Shown here one piece after another: positions 1 through 5,038 of a DNA stretch of 5,564 nucleotides; position 1 is the stretch's first letter, and every line of letters starts with the position of its first letter. Below the pieces are notes generated by a model. The model was not told the DNA's origin. It made no database searches and worked only from the letters and a program-made list of their open reading frames with translations. Where the stretch lies: contig JARDZQ010000144.1 in assembly GCA_029240775.1 (NCBI GenBank), forward strand, positions 1-5,564. Direction: 5' to 3'. A program made the position numbers and the translations under genes. The DNA is from Rubrobacteraceae bacterium (GTDB taxonomy: Bacteria; Actinomycetota; Rubrobacteria; Rubrobacterales; Rubrobacteraceae).

Positions 1-525
1 TTGGGCCGCCTCCTGCTCGAAGGCAAGATACGGTGGGCGATCGGGTCGTACTTCACGAGCAACCCCGACGTGATGGAGCGGCACCGTAGCGGTGAACTCG
101 TGACCAGCCTCGTGCCTCAGGGGACGCTGGCCGAGGCCATCCGCGCGGGCGGTGCTGGGCTAGGCGGGTTCTACACCAAGACGGGGGTCGGGACAGATCT
201 CGCCGAGGGCAGGGAGGTGCGCGAGATCGACGGCGAGTCCTACCTCTTCGAGAAGCCGCTACGAGCGGATATAGCTTTGATCCGGGCGCGCAAGGCGGAT
301 ACTCTGGGAAACCTGACCTACTACAAGACGGCGCGTAACTTCAACCCGGACATGGCTACCGCAGCAGACATCGTCGTCGCGGAGGCCGACGAGATCGTAG
401 AGGCGGGCACCCTGGACCCGGAGCACGTGGTGACGCCGCATCCGTACGTAGACTATCTGGTAAGGGCTGAGGTCAAGCTCGGGATGGGCGAGAACCCGTT
501 ACTCGACCAATCAGGAGGTGGATAG
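1..525 (+). CDS. 3-oxoacid CoA-transferase subunit A (class I), 5'-truncated
   Basis: This is the alpha subunit of a class I CoA-transferase, which moves CoA from a donor such as succinyl-CoA to a 3-oxo acid (3-oxoadipate or acetoacetate) in the cytoplasm. The 174 visible residues match the C-terminal three quarters of the PcaI/ScoA/AtoD family. Family-typical stretches are PQGTLAE (residues 39-45), RAGGAG (48-53), FYTKTGVGT just after, then a region like ALIRARKAD, GNLTYYKTARNFNP and a late TPHPYVDYLV. The usual length is about 220-235 residues, so roughly 55-60 N-terminal residues, including the expected glycine-rich CoA-binding start, lie before the window. The TTG at position 1 is therefore probably an internal leucine codon and not the start. 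The stop (523-525) is 2 bp before the subunit B start, so the two are certainly co-translated. The exact acid substrate cannot be read from the sequence; 3-oxoadipate fits the dioxygenase downstream, but acetoacetate is equally possible. Confidence 0.9.
   Translation: MGRLLLEGKIRWAIGSYFTSNPDVMERHRSGELVTSLVPQGTLAEAIRAGGAGLGGFYTKTGVGTDLAEGREVREIDGESYLFEKPLRADIALIRARKADTLGNLTYYKTARNFNPDMATAADIVVAEADEIVEAGTLDPEHVVTPHPYVDYLVRAEVKLGMGENPLLDQSGGG
513..518 (+). promoter_or_regulatory. Shine-Dalgarno site for CoA-transferase subunit B
   Basis: A perfect AGGAGG lies inside the last codons of subunit A, 9 nt before a TTG. It supports TTG at 528 as the true subunit B start. Confidence 0.75.
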
Positions 526-527
526 AC

Positions 528-1178
528 TTGAGCGCAGTCACCCACGACATCGCCCGCCGGGTGGCCGGGCACCTAGAGCCGGGGGACGTGATCAACCTCG
601 GCATCGGCCTTCCGACACTCGTAGCCGATTACGTGCCCGACGGCGTCAAAGTCTTCTTGCATACGGAGAACGGTATGGTCGGTGCCGGACCCACCCCGGA
701 GCCCGAGAACGTTGACCCGGAGCTGATCAACGCCGGGAAGCTGCCAGTTACGGAGGACATCGGCGCTACCTACTTCTCGAGCTCCGAGTCTTTCGCCATG
801 ATCCGGGGCGGCCACGTCTCCGTCGCCGTGCTCGGTGCACTTCAGGTGGACCAGCTGGGACGTATAGCCAACTGGGCCATTCCCGGAAAGCCGATCCTGG
901 GCGTAGGCGGGGCGATGGACCTGCTCGTAGGGGCAAAAACAGTGATCGTCGCGACCACGCACCTGACTAGGAAGCGGGATCCAAAGATAGTCGAGGAGTG
1001 CTCTTTCCCGCTCACAGGCGCACGCCCGGCGGATCTGATCGTTACCGAGCATGCGACCTTCTCCGTCGATGAGGAGGGTCTGATACTCGAAGAGGTCGCG
1101 CCGGAATCGGCCTACGAGTGGGTGCGCTCGAAGACGCCTGCCCCCTTCCGCAACTCCGCGACGCTCGAGGCTGTCTAG
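528..1178 (+). CDS. 3-oxoacid CoA-transferase subunit B (class I)
   Basis: This is the catalytic beta subunit that pairs with the preceding alpha subunit. The 216-residue length is normal for PcaJ/ScoB/AtoA. Visible landmarks are the GIGLPT loop (residues 25-30), HTENG (45-49), in which Glu47 is the expected nucleophile that forms the glutamyl-CoA thioester (family motif usually SENG), DPELINAGK (63-71), SSSESFAMIRGGH (84-96), IANWAIPGK (113-121) and GGAMDL (127-132), followed by a SFPLTG segment and a conserved tail ending near KTPAPF. All motifs are intact, so the enzyme is predicted to be active. The Thr in place of the usual Ser before the catalytic Glu is a mild variation. The TTG start has a strong ribosome site and leaves a 2-bp gap to subunit A. 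The intact TENG motif argues against the IpdAB-type ring-opening hydrolases of steroid catabolism, which share the fold. The likely acceptor is 3-oxoadipate or another short 3-oxo acid; specificity is inferred from context only. Confidence 0.93.
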   Translation: MSAVTHDIARRVAGHLEPGDVINLGIGLPTLVADYVPDGVKVFLHTENGMVGAGPTPEPENVDPELINAGKLPVTEDIGATYFSSSESFAMIRGGHVSVAVLGALQVDQLGRIANWAIPGKPILGVGGAMDLLVGAKTVIVATTHLTRKRDPKIVEECSFPLTGARPADLIVTEHATFSVDEEGLILEEVAPESAYEWVRSKTPAPFRNSATLEAV

Positions 1179-1233
1179 CATGAACACGGGGAAAAGCTCC
1201 AGAGCAAGAGTCGCACCTACGTACGCAGAGCAC

Positions 1234-1238
1234 GGAGG
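1234..1238 (+). promoter_or_regulatory. Shine-Dalgarno site deciding the DUF35 gene start
   Basis: GGAGG lies 6 nt before TTG 1245. That TTG is the first possible start codon in this frame after the subunit B stop (1176-1178, same frame). The next TTG at 1254 sits almost on top of a purine run and is a poorer choice. Confidence 0.65.
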
Positions 1239-1244
1239 ACACCT

Positions 1245-1634
1245 TTGGAGGAGTTGAGCGAGAAGAAGGCCTCGGTAGAGGCTCCGGCCGTCGCCTACCG
1301 ACGCCACCTCGAGAACGGGAAGCTTGGCTACCAACGCTGCACCGATTGCTCGGTGGCGGTCTTCTACCCGCGTGTGCTGTGCCCGTTTTGCGGGAGCAGC
1401 GCGCTGGAATGGTGTGAGAGCGTGGGCCGGGGAACGGTATACGCGACTACCGCTGTGCACAGCCGGAATCGAGCTCCCCGCAACGTCGTCCTCGTCGACC
1501 TCGACGAGGGTTTCCGCATGATGAGCAGGATCGAGGGCGTTCCTGCCGAGGAGGTCGAGATCGGGACGAGGGTACGCTTCGAAGTGCACCAGGTAGATGA
1601 GCCAGTGGCCGTCTTCGTGCGGGAGGAGAGTTGA
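1245..1634 (+). CDS. Zn-ribbon/OB-fold (DUF35) acyl-CoA-binding partner protein
   Basis: This 129-residue protein has the two-part architecture of the DUF35 family. An N-terminal rubredoxin-like zinc ribbon carries Cys32-x2-Cys35 and Cys46-x2-Cys49. An OB-fold follows from about residue 55 to 127, with the family-like strand ALV/VVLVDLDEGFRMMSRIEG and a late IGTRVRFEV. All four zinc-binding cysteines are present. Family members act as obligatory partners of thiolase-fold proteins: ChsH2-DUF35 with Ltp2 in steroid side-chain cleavage, BbsA with BbsB in toluene degradation, and the DUF35 bridge of the archaeal thiolase/HMG-CoA synthase complex. The neighbouring gene is exactly such a partner: the stop TGA of this gene overlaps the TTG start of the thiolase-like gene by 4 bp (1631-1634), which points to translational coupling and a 1:1 complex. 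Here the protein is not fused to a MaoC hydratase, so it is a stand-alone subunit. Its role is inferred as binding the CoA moiety and stabilising the partner. Confidence 0.9.
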   Translation: MEELSEKKASVEAPAVAYRRHLENGKLGYQRCTDCSVAVFYPRVLCPFCGSSALEWCESVGRGTVYATTAVHSRNRAPRNVVLVDLDEGFRMMSRIEGVPAEEVEIGTRVRFEVHQVDEPVAVFVREES

Positions 1635-2779
1635 GCATTCGAGGAAAGACCGCGATCGTCGGGGTGGCCGAGTCGGATCTCGGGGAGGTAGGACCGGGGT
1701 TCACGCCGCTGGATCTCATAGGGCAGGCAACCAACCGCGCTCTCGCCGATGCCGGTCTCGAGAAAGGGGACGTCGACGGGCTCTTCAGCGCTTCGGTCTA
1801 TTACCAGATGCCGACGCTCTCTGTTGGCGAGTACCTCGGTATCCGGCCCCGCTACTCCGACGCAACGATGATGGGTGGCAGTTCGTTCGTATCGCACCTG
1901 CTGCACGCGACGGTCGCAATTGAGGCCGGACTCTGCGAAGTCGCCCTGATCACCTACGCCTCCACCCAGCTCTCCGATGGCGGTTTTCGTGGCGTAAGTG
2001 ACCCGCCCAACCCCTACGAGACCCCCTACGAGCCCCGCTACCCGGTAAGCATGTACGCTCTGTCCGCCTCTCGGCACATGCACGAGTACGGCACCACCCG
2101 TGAGCAGCTCGCCGAGGTTGCCGTAGCCGCCCGGGAGTGGGCCAAACTGAACCCAAAAGCCTTCGTGCGCAACGACCTCAGCGTCGAAGATGTGCTGGCC
2201 TCGCGGCTGGTCTCCTCACCGTTGAGCATTCTGGATTGCTGCCTGGTAACCGATGGTGGCGGAGCACTGCTGGTGACTTCTGCCGAGCGCGCAAAAGATC
2301 TGCGAAAGCCCCCCGTCTACCTGCTCGGCGTGGGGGAGGCGCACTGGCATCGCAACATCTCCCAGATGCCGGACCTCACTACGACCGCCGCCACCGACTC
2401 GGGGCGGCGGGCCTACGACATGGCGCGTGTAGGGCCCGAGGACGTGGACGTGGCTATGCTCTACGACGCGTTCACCATCAACCCGATCCTGTTCCTCGAA
2501 GACCTCGGGTTCTGCGAGAAGGGCGAGGGAGGTACGTTTGTTGAGGGAGGCAGGATAGCGCCCGGGGGGGAGCTCGCTGTCAACACCAACGGCGGCGGTC
2601 TCTCCTACAACCACCCTGGAATGTACGGGCTGCTCCTGCTGATCGAGGCCGTAAGGCAGCTTCGCGGCGAGTGCACCGAGCGCCAGGTAGGAGACGCCGA
2701 GATCGCCCTTGCCCACGGCAACGGCGGTGTCCTCTCCAGCCAGGTGACGGCCCTCTTGGGCACGGAGAGTGTTCTGTAA
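1631..2779 (+). CDS. Thiolase-like (SCP-x/Ltp2-type) protein lacking the catalytic cysteines
   Basis: This 382-residue protein has a complete thiolase fold. The N-terminal half opens with KTAIVGVAES and DLIGQATNRALADAGL. The nucleophile-elbow region reads MMGGSSFVSH (residues 80-89), where active thiolases carry a Cys. The C-terminal half has the LYDAFTINP segment (277-285), NTNGGGLSYNHPGMYG (318-333) with the conserved active-site His328, and AHGNGGV (361-367) at the place of the usual second cysteine (CxGG motif). Both catalytic cysteines are therefore absent, as in the lipid-transfer-protein/aldolase branch. For Ltp2, tyrosines were proposed as catalytic residues; Tyr326 next to His328 is a candidate here, which is inference. 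The protein is probably a retro-aldolase or another C-C lyase acting on an acyl-CoA, or less likely a non-classical thiolase. Automatic pipelines would call it acetyl-CoA acetyltransferase, which the missing Cys does not support. The TTG start has GGAGG at 1622-1626 and overlaps the stop of the DUF35 partner, so the two should form one complex. Confidence 0.88.
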   Translation: MSIRGKTAIVGVAESDLGEVGPGFTPLDLIGQATNRALADAGLEKGDVDGLFSASVYYQMPTLSVGEYLGIRPRYSDATMMGGSSFVSHLLHATVAIEAGLCEVALITYASTQLSDGGFRGVSDPPNPYETPYEPRYPVSMYALSASRHMHEYGTTREQLAEVAVAAREWAKLNPKAFVRNDLSVEDVLASRLVSSPLSILDCCLVTDGGGALLVTSAERAKDLRKPPVYLLGVGEAHWHRNISQMPDLTTTAATDSGRRAYDMARVGPEDVDVAMLYDAFTINPILFLEDLGFCEKGEGGTFVEGGRIAPGGELAVNTNGGGLSYNHPGMYGLLLLIEAVRQLRGECTERQVGDAEIALAHGNGGVLSSQVTALLGTESVL

Positions 2780-2790
2780 AGGAGAGACCG

Positions 2791-3888
2791 ATGGCCGAAA
2801 CCACACGCGGCGTGAGGGTAGAGTGGGAGGCTCTGAGAGAGTTCTGCAAGGAGGTACTCCGGGCCGCCGGCGTTCCCGAAAAGGACGCCGGGATCGTCGC
2901 GTCCTCGCTGGTGGACGCCGACCTTTCGGGCATGAAGTCGCACGGCGTGACCAGGCTGAACGATTACCTGCTCCGGATGGAGCAGGGCCTGATGACCCTA
3001 ACAACGGAGATAGACGTAGTGCGCGAAACCGCTTCCACGGCGCTCCTCGACGCCAACGACGGCTGGGGACAGGTGGCCTCGGAGAGGGCGGTCGAGCTGG
3101 TGGTCGAGAAAGCCAGGGAGGTCGGCAGCGCCTGGGTGGGTGTGCGCAACTCGAACCACAACGGTACTGCAGCCTACTGGACCATGAAGATCGCCCGCGA
3201 GGGCATGGTCGGCATTTGCTCGATGAACACCTCTCCCGTTATGGCCGCCCACGGCTCGAAGCGACCCACCCTGGGGACAAACCCGCTGTCCATCGCCGTG
3301 CCGTCGAGCTCGGGACGCCCGATTGTGCTGGACATGGCGACGAGCAACCAGGCGCGCGGCAAGATAATCTTGGCAGCTAAGAACAACGACCCCATACCCG
3401 AGGGATGGGCGATCACGAGCGACGGTCTGCCCACCACCGACGCGCAAGAGGCCCTTAAGGGAAGCGTGCTACCTTTGGGCGGTCCGAAGGGTTCAGGCCT
3501 CGCCATCATGCTCGACATACTGACGGGCGTCCTGACCGGGGCGGAGTTCGGTGCGAAGATGCCCCGCATGTACGACGACCCGCAGCCCCAGCGCGTCGGC
3601 CACATGTTCTCTGCTATCTCCATCGAGGCCTTTATGCCCATGACCGAGTTCCTCTCGCGGATGGACCAGAAGGAGCAGGAGACGAGAGAGGGTCCTGCAG
3701 CCCCCGGTTTCGAGCAGGTCTCGATGCCCGGGGACGGCACGCACGAGAGGATGGCCACGCACCGCAAGGAGGGCATACCGCTCACTGCCGAGGTCTACGC
3801 CGACCTTCGCGCTGCCGCCGAACGTTACGGCGTCTCCCCCGAGAGGTTGGAGTCGGGAAGCATCTCCCGCGAAGGGAAGCAACGATGA
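2791..3888 (+). CDS. Ldh2-family malate/L-lactate/2-hydroxyacid dehydrogenase
   Basis: This cytoplasmic NAD(P)-dependent oxidoreductase belongs to the Ldh2/malate dehydrogenase (YlbC/ComC/YiaK/AllD) family, which has its own fold unrelated to classical Rossmann LDH. It is expected to interconvert a 2-oxo acid (or imino acid) and the 2-hydroxy acid. Family signatures are ADLSGMKSHGVTRL (residues 43-56, with SHGxxR), NSNHNGTAAYW (120-130), TNPLSIAVP (163-171), LDMATSNQARGKI (180-192), IPEGWAITSDGLPTTD (202-217) and LPLGGPKGSGLA (227-238). The 365-residue length is typical. The ATG start has GGAGAG just upstream and lies 11 bp after the thiolase-like stop, so it is in the same operon. A longer in-frame version starting at 2671 would add 40 arginine-rich residues overlapping the previous gene and is rejected. 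Known family substrates include malate, lactate, ureidoglycolate, sulfolactate, 2,3-diketogulonate and piperideine-2-carboxylate. The sequence alone does not choose among them. Confidence 0.92.
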   Translation: MAETTRGVRVEWEALREFCKEVLRAAGVPEKDAGIVASSLVDADLSGMKSHGVTRLNDYLLRMEQGLMTLTTEIDVVRETASTALLDANDGWGQVASERAVELVVEKAREVGSAWVGVRNSNHNGTAAYWTMKIAREGMVGICSMNTSPVMAAHGSKRPTLGTNPLSIAVPSSSGRPIVLDMATSNQARGKIILAAKNNDPIPEGWAITSDGLPTTDAQEALKGSVLPLGGPKGSGLAIMLDILTGVLTGAEFGAKMPRMYDDPQPQRVGHMFSAISIEAFMPMTEFLSRMDQKEQETREGPAAPGFEQVSMPGDGTHERMATHRKEGIPLTAEVYADLRAAAERYGVSPERLESGSISREGKQR

Positions 3889-3960
3889 GGGTGTGCGAAG
3901 GTGCAGCCGAACGGGGCGATTCGACGCTCCCGAGAGACTACCTGCGTGGCGCAAAGATTC

Positions 3961-3979
3961 TTATCTAAGGAGCGGATAA
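3961..3979. repeat. Short inverted repeat, possible operator (TTATC-N9-GATAA)
   Basis: Perfect 5-bp arms (3961-3965 and 3975-3979) separated by 9 bp lie in the AT-richer gap upstream of the dioxygenase gene, just before the promoter-like hexamers. The size and position suit a dimeric repressor or activator site, but arms this short can arise by chance. Confidence 0.25.
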
Positions 3980-3998
3980 CTGGACAAGAAAAACGGTA

Positions 3999-4028
3999 TT
4001 GGACGTATCAAAGAGGCATAGCCATAAT
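3999..4028 (+). promoter_or_regulatory. Possible promoter for the dioxygenase gene
   Basis: The 176-bp gap 3889-4064 is clearly less GC-rich than the genes and is the only place inside the window, besides 4899-5038, where a new transcript could begin. TTGGAC (3999-4004) and CATAAT (4023-4028), 18 bp apart, resemble sigma-70 boxes. The -10 matches at 5 of 6 positions but the -35 matches only in TTG. A transcript would begin near 4035 and leave a leader of about 30 nt. TGGACA at 3981-3986 is an alternative -35 but lacks a good -10 at normal spacing. No clear terminator hairpin follows the dehydrogenase gene, so read-through from upstream is also possible. Confidence 0.28.
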
Positions 4029-4050
4029 GGCACGTAGGGGCAAGGCGGGA

Positions 4051-4056
4051 AAGGAG
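4051..4056 (+). promoter_or_regulatory. Shine-Dalgarno site for the dioxygenase gene
   Basis: AAGGAG lies 8 nt before GTG 4065. An in-frame stop at 4035-4037 excludes any earlier start, and the next GTG at 4080 has no comparable site, so GTG 4065 is chosen. Confidence 0.65.
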
Positions 4057-4064
4057 ATACGAGC

Positions 4065-4898
4065 GTGGATCCTACGAAGGTGAGTAGCGAGAGGCTGCAG
4101 AGGGTCTTGCCGGATGCGCTCGCAGCCTTACATGGGGTAATCGAGAGGCACCGGGTGACGGAACAGGAGTGGTCCGCAGTGCTCGCTTTCCTCACCGAGG
4201 TCGGAAGGCATGAGGAGTTTGTCCTGCTCTCTGACGTCACCAAAACGTCAGTGCTAGTGGATGCCATCTCCCACGAGGGCGAGACCGACGCTACGCCGAG
4301 CGACGTGGAAGGACCTCTCTATCGTGAGGACCCGCCCTGGCGGGAGAAGCCGGTGAAGATTTACGAGAAGTACGAAGGCGTGGAGAACGGGGACGTACTC
4401 TTCGTCCACGGCAGGGTCACCTCTGCGAACGGCACCCCCATAAGCGACGCAGTGCTCGACATCTGGCAGACGGGTCCCGATGGCGGCTACGACGTCTGGG
4501 ACGAGAGACAGCCGGACTACAACTTCCGGGGGAGATTCGGCGTCGAGGAGGACGGCAGCTACGAGTTTCAGACGATGGTGCCCAAGCCGTACACGGTGCC
4601 GACAGACGGGCCGGTGGGGAGGCTGCTCGAAGCCTCCGGGCAACACCCGTGGCGTCCGGCGCACATACATTTCAAGGTGGACGCGGAAGGACATGAGCCG
4701 CTCATCACGCAGGTATTCTTCCCGGATGATCCGTACCTGGAGAACGACACGATAGGAGCGGTCAAACCGGCCCTCGTCAGGCCGCTGATCGGGCACGAGG
4801 CCGAGGAGGAAGTGGCGCGGCGAGGCCTAAGCGCTCCGTTCTACACCTGTGAGTTCGATATAACGCTCGAGCCGGCGATGTCCGCTGCGCGCGCTTGA
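4065..4898 (+). CDS. Intradiol ring-cleavage dioxygenase (hydroxyquinol/catechol 1,2-dioxygenase type)
   Basis: This non-haem Fe(III) enzyme inserts O2 between the two hydroxyl-bearing carbons of a catecholic ring, giving a muconate from catechol or maleylacetate from hydroxyquinol. The 277-residue protein has the helical N-terminal dioxygenase domain (about residues 8-75, with FVLLSDVTKTSVLVDAIS) and the beta-sandwich catalytic domain (about 80-270, beginning SDVEGPLYRED). The four iron ligands are visible: Tyr142 in GGYDVWD, Tyr176 in KPYTVPTDGP, and His200 and His202 in RPAHIHF. Arg197, which helps bind the substrate, is also present. The segments PTDGPVGRLLEASGQHPWRPAHIHF and ENDTIGAVKPALV resemble hydroxyquinol/chlorocatechol enzymes more than simple catechol 1,2-dioxygenases; this is a judgement by eye. 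It lies 176 bp after the dehydrogenase gene, perhaps with its own promoter. A CoA-transferase of the 3-oxoadipate type upstream fits a ring-degradation pathway. Confidence 0.93.
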   Translation: MDPTKVSSERLQRVLPDALAALHGVIERHRVTEQEWSAVLAFLTEVGRHEEFVLLSDVTKTSVLVDAISHEGETDATPSDVEGPLYREDPPWREKPVKIYEKYEGVENGDVLFVHGRVTSANGTPISDAVLDIWQTGPDGGYDVWDERQPDYNFRGRFGVEEDGSYEFQTMVPKPYTVPTDGPVGRLLEASGQHPWRPAHIHFKVDAEGHEPLITQVFFPDDPYLENDTIGAVKPALVRPLIGHEAEEEVARRGLSAPFYTCEFDITLEPAMSAARA

Positions 4899-5038
4899 CA
4901 CGATGCAAAAGGCGGCCGTTAGGTTTGGCGAGCGCGGCGCACGACATCGAACAGGTCGGAAGATCCGCTTGCCGCGCGTACGAGCCAGGCACGAGGGGAC
5001 CGCACCAGTAGTCACACCAAAGAAAGGTTAGGACAAAG
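4899..5038 (+). other. Intergenic region between dioxygenase and amidohydrolase
   Basis: This 140-bp gap shows no convincing gene. Complementary 7-bp arms GCGCGGC (4932-4938) and GCCGCGC (4971-4977) could form a hairpin with a 32-nt loop, but no T-run follows, so it is not a convincing terminator. No good promoter pair was found. The last 20 bp hold AAAGG and AGGA, which serve as a modest ribosome site for the next gene. Confidence 0.4.

Noticed and set aside
1180..1257. Possible 25-residue leader peptide from ATG 1180, overlapping the DUF35 gene start
   Set aside because: It has no good ribosome site and no recognisable features. Such short frames are common by chance, although a coupling role cannot be excluded.
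573..1589. Long minus-strand open frame (338 codons) opposite the CoA-transferase B and DUF35 genes
   Set aside because: It is the antisense shadow of two well-recognised + strand genes. High-GC codon bias produces such frames, and its protein shows no recognisable domain.
2671..2790. N-terminal extension of the Ldh2-family dehydrogenase by 40 residues
   Set aside because: The extension overlaps the 3' end of the thiolase-like gene, is arginine-rich out-of-frame sequence, and the family begins near the ATG at 2791, which has its own ribosome site.
2216..3004. Long minus-strand open frame (262 codons) opposite the thiolase-like and dehydrogenase genes
   Set aside because: It crosses the boundary of two real genes and its translation shows no family signature.
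3970..3980. GAGCGGATAAC, identical to part of the E. coli lac operator
   Set aside because: Only one half-site matches, the other half is absent, and the context is a distant GC-rich organism with no sugar genes. It is treated as chance.
3901..4083. Possible 60-residue basic protein from GTG 3901 with a GAGGG upstream
   Set aside because: Its third codon positions are only about half G/C, unlike the neighbours, it overlaps the dioxygenase start, and it covers the likely regulatory region. No family is recognised.
4932..4977. GC-rich hairpin after the dioxygenase as a transcription terminator
   Set aside because: The arms are only 7 bp, the loop is 32 nt and there is no T-tract, so random complementarity in GC-rich DNA is as likely.
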